Source of the DNA: Ursus arctos
Lineage: Eukaryota; Chordata; Mammalia; Carnivora; Ursidae
DNA length: 64,000 bases
Reading direction: 5' to 3'
Assembly (NCBI RefSeq): GCF_023065955.2
Contig: NW_026622874.1
Span: 24,795,772 to 24,859,771, forward strand
Shown one piece after another: positions 43,110 through 56,739 of this stretch; the stretch's first letter is position 1; each line of letters begins with the position of its first letter. The notes under the pieces are model-generated. The model ran no database searches, was not told the DNA's origin, and worked only from the letters and a program-made list of their open reading frames with translations. The position numbers and the translations under genes are program-made.

Positions 43110-43265
43110 TGTAACATGAGCAAGAAATAAAACAACCCTGAGAGGTAGGTATTATTGTCTTCTTTTTATAGATTGAAAAACTGAGAGTCAATGAGATTAA
43201 ATAACTTACTCACAGCTAGTAGGTGGTAGACCAGGATTCAAATCCTTGTCTGGCTCTGTTCAAAT
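43110..43265 (-). repeat. MIR-type SINE remnant
   Basis: Has caaccctgagaggtaggtat, tttttatagattgaaaaact and cacagctagtaggtggtaga, the reverse MIR layout. Confidence 0.75.
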
Positions 43266-43934
43266 ACAACCCTGTTCCCCTGAAGACTTGATGTAATTTA
43301 ATTTATTCTGTGGGTCGCAAGAAATTCTCAAAGGTTTTTTCACAAGCGAGCAACATGATTAAATCTATATTTAGGAAAATAGCTATGTTTGTGCCAAAGA
43401 CTAAAGATGGGAGAGGGCACTATTTGACAGGCTATGACAAGAACCTGGGCTTCACATGATCAAGGGCATCGAAAATGCAAAGGAGGATGGACAGGGCAAC
43501 AGACATATCACAGAATAAAAAAGGAATCTGTAGACCAGATTAGAAGAGCCAGAAATTCCAAAGGCCCCCACGATGGCTAAGTGGGTGTGTTAGTAGAGAG
43601 AAGAGGTGGGGATTTTGGTATAGAAAGTTAATTTGGTTTGCAGCATGATGAACTTGAAGTAATTCATTCAGATCTATCAGACAGTTGAAAATATGGCTTT
43701 GTAGCACAGCAGAGAGGCAAAAGTTGGGGATACAGATCCAAGGGTCATAAGGACATGGATGGCTTATAGCTGTGGAAGTAAATGAGACCTCCAAGGAAGA
43801 GAAAGATGATGTGGCTCAGAATGGCACCTTGTGGGAAACCAGTGTTTCACCAGGATCTAGAGAAAAAGAAATCAGCAAAGAGAGTGAGGTAGACATTACT
43901 GATATTTGCTCATATTCAGTTCTCAACTTCCAGG

Positions 43935-44205
43935 CACACAGAATATGGCTCTTCTCCCTGACCTGATGTTAGCGTGGCCACACAACTAGTTCTGACCAAT
44001 GAAATGTGAGCAGGATTGCTGGGAAGCACTTCTGTGCCAAAGCATTTACCCAACAGCGTGAGTCTCCAAGAGGCATCTATGATATGCAATGTCGACCTTG
44101 AAGCTTGAGCAAAATATAAACCTCCATTGTTTTAAACTACTGAGATTTGGGGGTTGTTTGTTTCAGCAACAAAGTCTAATCTATACTGACTAATACTGAC
44201 AGCGA
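43935..44205 (+). mobile_element. Probable MaLR/ERVL-type LTR remnant
   Basis: The 3' end gagcaaaatataaacctcca, ttgttttaaactactgagat and ttgggggttgtttgtttcag resembles the end of old mammalian LTRs, finishing near ctgactaatact. No internal viral genes are seen. The family call is tentative. Confidence 0.45.
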
Positions 44206-45404
44206 GTGGTCAGAAATGTAGGAAGTAAAAAAGAGAAGCTTAAGAGAAAGGTCTCAATGAAATCCCCAATTTATTAAAACACTTCAAGGCAGTGACCAAG
44301 CTTCATGGTGGAAAGAACCATGATTTGGCAACCTGGGTTCACTGGGGATAACTGAGGGCAGGTACAAGAGTGCGGTCAACTTTGCTGTTGAGTGGACCTG
44401 TGTCTGGAAGTGTAGAAATAATTTCCTTGAGGTTTTTTTTTTTTTGGATCTTCATTTCTGGAGGCAGAGAGCCTGAAAAGCAGGATCAACTGGGCTGGTG
44501 CTGGTCTGCATGTGAATTAGGGAACACGCGTGGACAGAACACGTGGTTCCTTGACTCTCCCTGGCCCTGTTGGTCGGCAGCCTACACATTTCTCACTCTG
44601 GCAGTTTTCACTCACTCAAGCACCTTTGGTTGTCACATCCTTGGCTTGTGCTCTCACCCCAAATCACATCTCTCACCCCAAACGTTGGAGGTTCATATGT
44701 CATAGCACATCCGAACTGGCTCCTTGAAAAGTGTCCAGCCCCCCTTCCCAAGGAGGACATAGGAACCTTACTAAAAGCCCACTCCCTGCCCACAGAATAC
44801 CTCCAGGTCCATCTCCCAATGCCCATGTTGATTCTCTTCACTCACTGCCCCCTTCATACCCACTGGTTCCTCCAGCCCGGATCCTGACTCCTGTTTTCTG
44901 TCTAGCTCTCTAGATTGGGGACCCAGCTTTAGAACATCAGCCTTCACTATGACTTTGGTCCCGTTCAAGACATGGATTTGTCAATTCTGCACATTGCTAT
45001 GGCGGGTAACAAGTGGGCTGCCTATCTTATGCTCCCCAGGCCTCTGCCTAGTCAGGCCTGCTCACACCCAGGTGCTGATAGGGGAAGGATGCTAAGCAGC
45101 CCCTCTCAGAGCTCCAGTCCCTGTAGCATTGTCCTGATGGGTAGTGAGCCTTGGGAGTGTAGTCAGGGGCTCAGTCTCTCTGTCTCCCACAGACCAAATG
45201 AGCCCTAAGGGATACTAGAGGTAGAAATTGTGAAAGTATACCTTTCTTCCACCTTTCCCCCATTTCCCTGTTATAGGGAAATGTCTACCTCTTTCACATG
45301 CTTACATTGGGCTCTCTGGCACCATGTCCTTAGCCTCTCCCTGGCCTCCCCATGATGCTTGGCTTCTTTCAATAGGCACTGTTGTTCTGTGCATTCCTCA
45401 AGGT

Positions 45405-45600
45405 CCAGCAGAATACAGGACAAAGCACACAGGCTTTGGATGAAGAGAAATCTGAGTTCAAATCCCAGTCCCCCCCATTTACTATCTGGGGATCCTTGGA
45501 TAAGTTATTTCATCTCTGATGGTCCATATTTCCCCATCTGTATGTGAGGAGAACATATCCTACTTTACTGAGTTGTTATGAGGATTAAATAAACAATACA
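45405..45600 (+). repeat. MIR SINE
   Basis: Forward MIR: cacaggctttggatgaagag, tctgagttcaaatcccagtc, tcctactttactgagttgtt, atgaggattaaataaac. Confidence 0.75.
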
Positions 45601-45924
45601 GGAAACTTTTTCTACCATATTGTGGTTATTTGATATATTTTGTTAACTTTCCTCTTTTTTTTTCTTCAGATTTCTTCATCTTTTACAATTCCATTCCCTA
45701 GCTATCACAATGATTCTGTCCTGCCTCTCTCCCGAGCTCTGTCATTTTAAAGTGCTAATAAATGAATTGCACAAATATATTCAGGGAACATGAGGGAGAA
45801 AATGTGTAACTTTGACGACCTATCACATTTTTAGTTATTTGGAGGCTCTTCCAAAGCCTCAAGTCAAAGATACAATAGATGGCAGAAAAATTATGATTCA
45901 TGGGAGGCTAGTTAAGGAGGCCCT

Positions 45925-46175
45925 TAATAATAATAGCTACACATTAGTGAACATCTACTACGTGTCAGGCACTGTGCTAGTAAGTTTATTACATTAATTA
46001 TGTCACTTACAACACCACCACCACCAAGATTTGAAGTATTATGACCCCCATTTTACAGACTGAGTAACTGAAACTATATTAGAGAGGTTGGGACATCTGC
46101 CCATGCCCATACAACTGGTAAAATGAGGAGTTAGGAGTCAAGCTTGAGTCCTTTAATTCCAAAACCACCATGCTG
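45925..46175 (-). repeat. MIR SINE
   Basis: Reverse MIR: aataatagctacacattagt, tacgtgtcaggcactgtgct, acccccattttacagactga. Confidence 0.75.
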
Positions 46176-46366
46176 GACTGCCTCCACTTTTGGTAAGGGG
46201 CCCTTCCAAGACATTCTCATCAGGGGTTGCCTTTTTTGTCTGTATTTATTCCCAGCATGTTAAAATCCTAACACCTGTTCGGTATGCCGTTGTCAGAGAC
46301 CTACATATTAGGATGCAGTAAATACAATAAGTTCTAGCATGCAGTAAACACTTTATAGACAGTAGC

Positions 46367-46397
46367 TATTATTATTATTATTATTATTATTGTTATT
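46367..46397. repeat. (ATT)n microsatellite
   Basis: About ten ATT units with one interruption. Confidence 0.93.
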
Positions 46398-46689
46398 ACA
46401 TATAGCCCTGTGCTATGGTTCCCAGATAGTGGTGTGTTTACAGGTGAATGGGGATTATTACTTCTCCTTTTTCATTTATCAAAACAAACAAACACCTTTC
46501 TTATGAAAAATGCACATCCTGATCTAATCTCAAATCTAAAAGCCATGGTCTGGATGGAATAAATGCTCTCAAGTCTTTTTAGAAGCAGCCTACCTAACTT
46601 CTGTGCCAGGCACATCTATTCAAGGTTCAGAGCAGCCGACAGAGAGACCCAGCCATGAGAGACCCCTGCAGGCTCAAACCTAATCCCCT

Positions 46690-46945
46690 CTTTTGTGAGA
46701 CTCTCCAAAATCTGGCCAGACCCAACTGATCCAACCTTGTTTGCCCAACTCCCAAATGCAATGTCCTCTCTAACCCACAAATAGATTAGGGCCTACCTCA
46801 AAGCTGGTGCCCACGTAAAGCTCCCTCCCTGAACTCCACACCATCCCTGGCTTTTGTAAATTTTAGGCACCCCTCAAAGCCCAGCTCAAATTCCACCTCT
46901 TCTGCAAAGCTGCTGTTATGGTAGAAGCCACAGAATACCTGCTGT
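46690..46945 (+). repeat. L2 LINE fragment
   Basis: Has ctccaaaatctggccagacc, cctcaaagcccagctcaaat and tccacctcttctgcaaagct, typical of L2 3' regions. Confidence 0.65.
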
Positions 46946-49057
46946 AGTGATGCCAGATATGAAAAACTGGCGGGTTTAAGCTTCTGGGGGAGGATGTGAG
47001 CCCCCAAGAGAATGAACCAGTTCTTATACTTCTTTTGCATTCTCCTACTTTTGGAGATCAGAAGGTCATACACTAATCAAGTGTGCTATAAAGATAATTT
47101 CTGTTCTCTGACTACTCTTTCCCAACTGACCTTCAAAATAAATATTTAAGTTATGTGCACTGGAATTTCTAGATTCCTTGGATGGGAAGAAAATCACATT
47201 GGAGACTGTATTGTATCATTGAAAATTGCACATTTAAAGGGAAAAAAAAGACTTTGTAATCAAGCATAACAATATTATGGGGATCAATATATTTATTCTC
47301 CTTTGGATTGTGGAACCAACTGCGAGAAACAGGATACAGAGGAGTCAGATAAATGAAGACAAAAATATCAGCATTATTTCTGATAAAGCCCATGGGAGAA
47401 GGTGGCTTTAGTTCTATCATGAAAATTTACCCCAACATTTTGAGCCACCTCATCACAGGCACAACCACACGATCCCAGGCCTGCCCTATTCCAGGGTGCT
47501 GTCCCCATGAACGAAGAACAAAGCAGAGGAGAGGGTCACACACCTGGAGGGCAGGTCAGCTCTAAAAAGGAGAGGCAGAGAGAAGCATACCCAGGTCTTC
47601 AAAACTCATCAATGACAAGTCAGGAGAAATGAATGGAGGGCAGAAAGAGAAGCCTAGAGTTTTCTAGAGGAAGGAGCTCCATATGAAAACACGATTGAGC
47701 CAGGGAAAAGGAGATTCCTCCCACCAATAAATGGTCCTAAAGCAGGAAGCATTATGCTTTAGTATTAAGTATTAGTATTTTAACTGGATAATATCTGAAA
47801 GGGGCTATAAAATTAGTTGATTCATCTTTGCTGATCCCAATGATTTGCTTCTTTCCATAGAGGTACTGCCCTTCTCAGGGGTGGTAGTTCACATACATAT
47901 ACAACTGTAAGTCATCTGTTGACCTTGACGTGGGTTATGGCCAAACAGCCAGTTGTTGGAGTCAAGCCAGAGCACATATAATAAAGAGGGTTTGATACTT
48001 CAAGTGGAATCAAGCACTGATGCTATTTATTCAACAAACATAATTAATTATTAAGTAATGATTGTGTGCCAGCTACTGTGCTTGGTGGTAGAGATAGAAC
48101 AATGTATAAGACTAGTGAGTTCCAGTATCAAGCAAGCACAAGGTGGCAGCAAGATCCCCAAATTCACCCAGTCCTAACAGCAAGTGTGTTAACTACAGAT
48201 TCGTTCAAAATGCTGTAAAATAAATGCTGATTATATGAGAAAAGAATATGTATTGCAATGTCCATAGTTATCCTAACGAGAAAAAAAAAATGAACAACAT
48301 TTGAAGGAGAATAAGGGAGTACTGAGGGATTTCTTTATTAAAATACCCCCTTTTTTTTTTTAAAGACTAAACATTTTTAAGATGCCTTGGGTGCATTTCC
48401 AGTTTGAGTGTAGTCAACAAACCATTACCTACACTCCTTCTCAGCCTTCCTATCTTATGCTTCTAAATGGGGTCTGCTCTTTTCTAAAACCCCATACAGC
48501 TCTGGGGCACTTGGCTGGGGGAGGAGAGCCTTCCAGTTACAACGAATGCCCAGCAACGGGGACTCTGCTCCCCAACTGCCGGTGTAAAAGTGAGACAGCA
48601 CCCAGGGTCAGGGTCGCTTGGGCTGCAGCGAAATCCACTGGAAGGACGAAGCTCGGCTATAAGGGAGCGCAGGTGGGAGGGAAGAAAGGGAGGAGAACAG
48701 GGCAGGAGGAGAGACTGGCTTGTAGAGTGTCCTCAGCACGCTATGCTTCGCACACAATGCACAGGGTTTCTTTTGTCAGAATCTTTTAGCTGCACATCGC
48801 CCAGAGCCCAGGAGGTTGTGGAAAGCATTCTAGCCCCCTGAACAGTAATGCCATGGTCACTGCTGTGGTCGGCTGGGAGCAGGGAGCTTTGGCAGTCACA
48901 GTCCCCAGGGGACTGTGGCAAGAAGTGGCTCTTCTGTGGTGTCTTTTGCTTCATGATCACTGTTTTATTATTTGTATTATTTTAATTCTTTCCTTCTGGG
49001 CTCCCCTGCCTTTCCATGCAAAACTAGTTCAGAGATACCACTTTTGGAGCTCAGTAT

Positions 49058-49071
49058 GTTGTCATGGCAAC
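49058..49071. promoter_or_regulatory. Candidate RFX X-box palindrome
   Basis: gttgtcatggcaac matches the symmetric RFX consensus gttgccatggcaac at 13 of 14 positions, giving two near-perfect half sites. It lies in otherwise unrecognised sequence of the large intron. RFX factors act on neuronal and ciliary genes. Any role here is inference. Confidence 0.45.
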
Positions 49072-50775
49072 CAGAATTTTCAAAGTTTATTTCTTCTCTT
49101 CTCCCCTCCATGAACTCCCTTTCCCTATTCCCATCTCTTGCCACATATATGTTTTGCACGGGAAAAAACATGGAAGAAATGAAGACCAAATCACCACCAG
49201 GTAAATTTCTCTCGCACTCTGTTTCAGCACAGCATGTCCCTCCTGGGTACTTGAAATTGCCACTGTTCTCACTATATCCAATTAATATTCTTAGACTCCC
49301 AAATCCCCATGATATTTGGGAACAAGGCCTTGGGTAACAGCCATCAGCTTGCCTCCTTCTCTTCTCCTGCAGAGAGAAGCAAATATATTCCTTCCTGCTT
49401 ATATAAACCACGACCATGCTGCATCTTATTTATCGTTTGGTAGGCTGAGAAAACAGCATTTTAGAAAAAAACAACAATTGTAGATGAAGCAAAGTGAAAA
49501 CACCTCAGACAGACTTCACAGGGGATCTCTGGAGATAAGAGAAGCTACAGTTGCCAAAAGGAAAGGAAAGGAAATCCCCAAAGAAAATTTGCTTAATTGA
49601 TTGTTTAATTATAATGTTAACCTTTGCTATCAAAAATGGGATGGAGACAGAGAGGCAAAGGGAACCAAAACAGGGCAGAGGAAACCTGAACTTCCACTCT
49701 GCACACAAGCCACCCAAGAAAGGCCAGCACCTGCTCCCATCTGTTTTATTCACCCACAGGGAGGGAGCCCTTGTGCTTGGGGAGGCTCAGGGGGTATCTA
49801 CAGGTGAAATGGTTGTTTGGTTTATACAGCTGCTAAAGGGTTGGTACCCTTCTGAGGACCTCTGTTATGGCTCTCTGGACTGGGGTCCACGTGACCCAAG
49901 ACAGGTGGTTAGGACCAGCACAGTCATGGGGACTGCGGCAGAGTCCCTTCTTCCTCCTGTCAGCCCACCTCTACTCTCTCAACCCCAGGGAAAGGGAATG
50001 GACTGGGGCTACAACACACAGGCTGGGGAAGGAGGGGGGTGAGACTGACACATGGAGCCAGACCCAGATTAGGGGACAGTGTCCAGAGGCTCTAAGACAG
50101 AATGACCTTCTGGCTACTGAGACCCACTATTTTTAATTTACAGACCTATTAAGTTTCAGATTAGACTTCTGTGACATCAAACATGATAGATGAGTATTTT
50201 AATTGAGACTCTGCTTATTTATTATATCATTCATCATTGGTAACATAAGGAGATCCTCAATTGCTTAAGTCATAAAAGCTCCAGACTCTAGCATTGCTTA
50301 AATTGGTCCTTAACAGGATTAGCTGTGTAGATGGGGAACTAGGCAATGATAATGGGAATACTGTACTTCGTGGTGAGGAGGAGGGTGAAAAGGGCAGGAA
50401 GGCTGAGCAGGACAAGTGCACACTGGGATAAAATGGAATGGTGGGTATGCTGGGGAGAGAAGACAGGAGAATAAAGGGGGATGACTTCAAGCTGGCATGG
50501 CAGATGTCAGGGTACGGATGGCCAAATGGGTTTGGGAGGAGGAACCAGGCTGCAGGAGACTGGTAGGGTCATGCTGGCCTAAACTTTCAGGTCTCCGACT
50601 CACCTTGCAGGATGTGACAGGTGTGTTCTAGCCAGCCCATGGCTTCTAAACAGCACACCTATTCCCAGAGCACCTATCTCCCCAGCCCTTTGAGGGTTGT
50701 CATCCTTCTGAGCAGTGGAACACCTGCTCTCCCCAGCTGCTCCATAGCTCGGATCTGTTCTCACCCTGCTTCTTT

Positions 50776-50915
50776 AATTTTTTATTTTTATTTTTTAAGC
50801 AGGCTACATGCCCAATGTAGAGCCCAATGCGGGGCCTGAACTCACGACCCTGAGACTTAGATCTGACCTGTGATCAAGAGTTGGACTCTTAACTCTTGAG
50901 CCACCTGGACACTCA
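50776..50915 (-). repeat. Carnivore tRNA-derived SINE, older variant
   Basis: Reverse copy: ttattttttaagcaggctac, gcggggcctgaactcacgac, cctgagacttagatctgacc, ending cttgagccacctggac. It lacks the CT-rich body of the other copies. Confidence 0.85.
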
Positions 50916-53900
50916 TCTTGGGGAAAACTATTCCTGGCACACGTAGGTGCTCAACAAATGCTGAACAAATGAAATCCTCCTGGAATGGACAGCAAGCAGT
51001 GTATGCTCTGGATGTTCCACTTCACATCCTCTCAGATCAGCTTGGAGCTGTCCTAAAGCTGCGGGGGTCAGATCCTGTGCCCTCTGACCGATGGGACAGC
51101 TCCCACCTCAAGTGGCCACATCATTGTTTCTCTGCCTTAGGGATGTTTCCAGGGCCCCGGGGCTTGTTCAGCTCACAAGCAGGGCAACCCCAAAGTGTCA
51201 TCCCTCAAGGAGGGACAGGAATTAATAAAAATCATATATATACTCATTTCTCAAGCCTTGGTAGAGCAATTCTGAGGTATATGGCTCCTCAGAAGGTTCC
51301 CAGCAGATAAAGCCTCAGCAGTCCACACTAGTAACCCTCTCAAATAACATGTATTCTTTGGCTTTTCCCCCTTCTCTGTTTAAATTTCCCCACTTTCTCC
51401 CTTTTGCAGTTAGGGATCACCTCCCAATTAAACCACCTATACCCAATTCTTTTCTTAGGGTCTTTCAGGGAAATGCAGACCAAAACACTATCTGTGAACT
51501 AGTGAGTCCATCAAATCGTTTTCCTCCCTGAAAAAAAGATGGGGAAAAGGAGGGGGTGACATTAAACTGGGGGAGACAAAGGGTGCATGATCTCAAACAC
51601 AAATGCCACCCACTTCTCAAATGTAGCTGGGAGCAATTCTTGACCAGGGTTGAAAGACTAGATGGACAAGAAATTCTTAGAAAGAAGAGATAACCTGTGC
51701 TTAATTCATTTGTGAAAATGACCAACACAGCCAAACCTAGACACTGTTATTTGCTACTGCTTCTGAAGATAGTGCTGAGGAAAGGGGCCAGAAATGAGTG
51801 ACTGGATGAATACATCTCCTCTCTGGGGGGTACCCAATCTGGGACACAACCTGGCCTTGAGGTTCCCTCAGACTGTTTTAGAATTTTTTTTTTTTCTATT
51901 CATGGGTGTATGCACAGGGAATGAAGAGGGTGGGGACGTCAGTAACAGCACAGTCCCAGATTTCAGCTCCTTATCTCTGGAAAGAATATTAAGTTGCTTT
52001 ATCCGCTGGGGCATCTTTCACTGCTGGTTAACACAGAGGCTTCCTTTTGAACACCACTGAGCAAAGGACAGGGGGTGCCCCACACAGGTTAATTAATGCA
52101 TTCAAGATACTGTTGCTTGGTTATTTTTTGTAGCCCTGTTAGTTGGGAAAGGATGTTTTCAGAACAACTGACACTGTCCCCTGGGGAAACGCATGCAGCA
52201 TTTCTCCTGTGGGGAACAGTGAGGAAGCGTTTGTGTCAGTTGAAAAAAGCGTATCCATGGATTTGACATAGAGGTCAGCCCCATGCAGATTGTCAGGGAA
52301 TGGTAGCTATTCTCTCAAGTCTGATTTTTTTTTTTTTCCATCCTAAGAAGGAGTCAGACCTGCTATTCAAGCCTGCTCATTTTCTTCATGACATTTACCA
52401 TTAATATCACCTTATTTGTATGTTTACTTGTTTTCTCTCTTCACTGTTAGAATATGAAACTCACGGGGATGATGGGCCTCATCTTGTTCACTATCAAACC
52501 CAGAGTGCCCAACACACATAACAAATGGTGGCTGGAAAAGTATTTTAATAAATGAGCAAATAAATGTTTCTTCTCCTTAACTACCTCTGCTTAAATTATC
52601 TTGTGTCTTCTTCCCTCAGTTCTTGGTCTCAGATACCTGATGGCTGAGGTGCTAATGTCTGCAAATAAGGTCATCCCTCCCTCATGTTATGTTTGATCAC
52701 TGGGTACCTTGATCTAAGGGAAGTCTAATATGCAAATGTAGTGGGAAGGTGAGAGAGGAGACGCTGCCCCGTGTACAGCACAGAAGGTGGGGGAGGAGCG
52801 GAGGAAGACCACACCCCATTTTACTGCCATTTCCATCAACTCTGGTGAGGGTTAGGGGGACTCCTCTGGTCTGGTGAGCTTCAGTTTATGCATGTGTCAT
52901 CTGGTTAAACAGATGAGTTCTCAAGTTTAGTTTAATATGGGTAACAATAACGTGGACCCTTTAACTGGTTCTGGGGTCCCTCTTATTCTTCCAAATGCCC
53001 TAAGCTGCTGTTCATTTCCTGGATTCTCTGTAGAACACAGCATCTCAGTGTTTTCCCCACATATCAGAGTTTGCTTCTTTAGAACAGGAAAAAGTAATTT
53101 CAATATTTTTGCTAAATGAGGAATATTTTAGGATGCAATGATAATTAAGTGTTGAGAATGTCGTGATGCACTTGACACCAAGGGGAAAATAAAGAACTTT
53201 TAATTCAACTGCAACTCTAACAGAATCCGAACTTAACAGCTAGAAATGCCAAGCACCCAGTGTATAACCAAGTTGTAAAGACTGTGATTATCAACCGGGG
53301 AAATTGGGAGGTATTATTTCAGCCACCTCAGTGTGCACATGTCTGCAAGTGCACAGAAAACATGTCTAATTATAGGGGCTTGACTATGGGCTATAAGCTC
53401 AGAATGAAGTGAGGTTCTAACACTATTACAATTTCCATGTGGTGAAAGCAATTACTAGGAGATTCCACAGACCAGAAAAAGAGACATAGGTTCAAGCATA
53501 AAATTCTTTTCTAATCTTGAAAAGCATAAGATTTTGGCACAAAAACTACAGTGAAATGAGCATGTGGGATAAATTATAACAGCAAAGAAAGCCATTTAAA
53601 AGCTTCTCAAATAGCAACGATTTGATTACACTGGGTCATGGCCACCATACTGATAATGACAAATGTTCCCTCTTTCTTCCTGTAATGGAGAAGGTCTACA
53701 CAGTTCCCAGAGTTGTCCCTTGATACTAGCAAAATAATGGAGTTCTATTACACTAATCTGTGCTCAGCCCTTCAACTAATATTAAACTTGGGTTTCAGGG
53801 GAATTATACTCACTGAAAACAATGCCCAAGATCTCAGGAAAATTTCTGACAAATACAGACATCCCACAAACAGGAAGATGGCCTTTGATTTGTTCGCTGG

Positions 53901-53929
53901 AGGGCATCTACTGGGAGCCTACTGTGTGC

Positions 53930-54330
53930 CTACTAATTATGCTTGCTAAGTGCTGGGGAAAGGAAGATGAACTCACCATGCTAGCTGCCTTCATACTTTT
54001 ACAAAAGGGACAAAGACATCGACAAATAACTGTAAGACAAGTGCTCTAATAGGGGATCATACACAGTGCAGTAGGAATACAGATGAGGAAATATAAGGGA
54101 AATGTGACCTTACAAGATGAGTCCCCAGTCAAATAAAGCAGGACAGCGGAGGAGGACTGTAGGGGTTGGTTATTTCTAGGCAAAGGGAACAAAGAAACGG
54201 AGGGATGTATACCTGGGAAACCCAGGAGCAGCACGTGTATGGCAGGGCTAAAGGAGAGGAAGGTAGGATCAAGGATGGAAAAGTAGTTTGCACTACGCTT
54301 TGAGACGTCATGCAAGATAAGGAATATTAA
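53930..54330. repeat. Ancient mammal-wide repeat fragment, family uncertain
   Basis: Contains ctaagtgctggggaaaggaa, agctgccttcatacttttac, aagacatcgacaaataactg and aagtgctctaataggg, similar in layout to the element at 27690-28720. Weak evidence. Confidence 0.3.
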
Positions 54331-54535
54331 TTTGGACTCTTTAATAAACTGATGACCAGAGAAGCTAGAAGTAAAAGCTGTGTTTGTGATTACTCTGTTT
54401 GCTTTAAAGCCTTTAACTGTTAAAATTAAAAGTTATTCATCTGTTCTACACACTCAGTGTTCATTTTCTGTTCTTGTTTATTCTCTTTTTCTAAGAATTT
54501 ACTGGTCCATAATCTTAAAAAATGCCACCTATTTT

Positions 54536-54737
54536 GGGGCACGTGAGTGGCTCAGTCGGTTAAGCGTCTGCCTTGGCTCAGGTCATGATCTTGGGGTCCT
54601 GGGACTGACTCCTGCATCTGGCTCCCTGCTCAGCGGGGAGCCTGCTTCTCTCTCTCAGTCTGCCCCTTCCCCCTTCTCATGCTCATTCTCTCTCTCTCTC
54701 TGTCTCAAATAAAAAATAAAATCTTTTTTTAAAAAGT
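54536..54737 (+). repeat. Carnivore Can-SINE
   Basis: Forward copy ggggcacgtgagtggctcag, ggctccctgctcagcgggga, (CT)n and aataaaatc tail, bounded by cacctattt at 54526-54534 and 54738-54746. Confidence 0.96.
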
Positions 54738-54839
54738 CACCTATTTAATAATCATTGGCAACATTACTTATATTGTCTTAAAATTTCGACATAAAGTTGT
54801 GATACTGATTAATGTTCATTATATATTATTTAATTATTT

Positions 54840-55400
54840 TTAAGGCAGCCAGTGAGGACATGGAAAAAACAGAGCTCTCATACATTGCTAGCAGGAATAT
54901 AAAATGGTATAGAGCCACTCTAGAAGACAGATGGACAGTTTCTTTGAGGACTAAACACGCACTTACCATACAACCCAGCAATTGTACTCTTGAGCATTTA
55001 TCCCAGAGAAAAGACAACTTGTTCACACAAAAACCTATGCAGAAATCTTTGTGGTAACTTTATCTGTAATAGCTCAAAGCTGAAAATAACCCAAATGTTC
55101 TCCAAGGGGTACATGGTTAAACAAACTGTGGTACGTCTGTGCCATGGAACACGATTCAGAATTAAAAAGGAATGAACTACTGTTACATGGAATGGGTTGA
55201 GTAGATTTCAAGGAAATTATGCTGTGTGAAAAACCTGTCCATTTCAAGAGGTTACATACTGTAAAATTCTATTTATATAACATTCTTAAAGTGACAAAAT
55301 TAGAGAGATGGAGAATAGATTAGTGGTCACCAAAGGTTGTGGGGAGTGGGTAAGGGACCATGGTGTGCTTATAAAGGGAGAGCACTTGGGTTTTTCTCAT
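54840..55400 (+). mobile_element. Old L1 LINE 3' end
   Basis: Forward ORF2 end and 3' UTR: catacattgctagcaggaat, tgtggtacgtctgtgccatg, cagaattaaaaaggaatgaa, aaaattagagagatggagaa, tagattagtggtcaccaaag. No intact frame. Confidence 0.85.
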
Positions 55401-56420
55401 TCCTTTGTGAAACCTTCCACTTCTTTGTCTTCTATGACATGGTGATTTCATGTTCTCCTCTTGACCCATCTTGATATTCTAACTCTTTAATGCTTAATGT
55501 TTTGATAAATCTCTATCTCTGGTTCTGTCTTTTTTTCTTTTCTATATGCCTTCTGTAGATGACCTTATCTATTTTTACCTTTTTCTCTATCATGTCCTGA
55601 TAGCACATCACATCTTTTCTCTCTCTGTTCTTAAAACACAGATACTGGCTAATTCTATCTACTTGCTTGGCCCTCATGGACCTCAAATTCTGTTTGATAT
55701 CGAATGCATCTCCCTCCCAGAACAAGAGCTCTTCCCCCCACCATTCCTCTATTATTCATCTCAATAAATGGGACTAAAGTTCTCCAAGACATTTACAACT
55801 GAATCTGGGGATATCATCCGTCATCTTCCCTCACCCATTCCAACCAATCACTTATCATATCCTGACAATTTCACCACCTAAAATCTTCTACCTGTTTTCT
55901 CTTTACTTTTCAGTCACCAGTGCTTGATACCCTCATTTTCTGTTCACAACCAGGTCTTGTTTATGGTCTTATTGCTAGCATCTTCCCTAATCCTCTACAG
56001 ACTTTGTTTAAAATTCAAAACTAACTCAAGTTTTGTCTTTTTGATTTTTATTAATGAATTATGGCAGTGTATTTTTTATTTTTACAAATTCAAATGTATC
56101 CATTGTTTCCTTAATGGCTTATTAATTTGCACCACACTAAAAAAACCTTTCCCCTTGAAGAATTTTAAATTGTGCCTAATCTCTCTGAATACTTTTATGG
56201 TTTAATTTAAAAAATACATTTTTTAAAAATAATAGCTCCACCTGTAATTTGTTGTGGTGTAAGATATGAGAACTGGGGATCTAACTCAATTTTTTTCTTT
56301 TCAGGTGCTGGCCACTTACTAGTGCCATTTGTTGAATAATTCACTTTTTACTAATCTGAAATGACACATATATACAATTGTAAGCTCATATGTATATTTG
56401 AGTCTCCCTTTGGTCTTCCT

Positions 56421-56597
56421 TTTAAGATTTTATTTATTTGACAGAGAGAGACAGCCAGTGAGAGAGAACACAAGCAGGGGGAGTGGGAAAGGAAGAAGCA
56501 GGCTCCTAGAGGAGGAGCCTGATGTGGGGCTCCTCCCAGAATGCTGGGATTATGCCCTGAGCCAAAGGCAGAGGATTAACGACTGCGCCACCCAGGT
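56421..56597 (-). repeat. Carnivore Can-SINE (bear-type subfamily body)
   Basis: Reverse copy bounded by exact ctttggtcttcct at 56408-56420 and 56598-56610. The body has ggctcctagaggaggagcct. The head lacks the outer GGGGCGC bases. Confidence 0.96.
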
Positions 56598-56739
56598 CTT
56601 TGGTCTTCCTATTCCTTTGGTCTTCCTATTCCTACATTATACCACACTGTTTCAATTTCTATAGCTGTAGAATATAATTTATTACCTGTGGGAAAAGCCC
56701 CTGTTCCTCATTGTTCTAAGAAATGTCCTGGCTATTCTT

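Noticed and set aside
43935..44205. Complete endogenous retrovirus
   Set aside because: Only an LTR-like remnant is visible. No internal genes or second LTR are seen nearby.
50651..50700. Sequence around aacagcacacctattcc as the missing exon upstream of exon 8
   Set aside because: It resembles only the last few bases of the expected complement. The rest does not encode the FFVLNLVLGVLSG segment.
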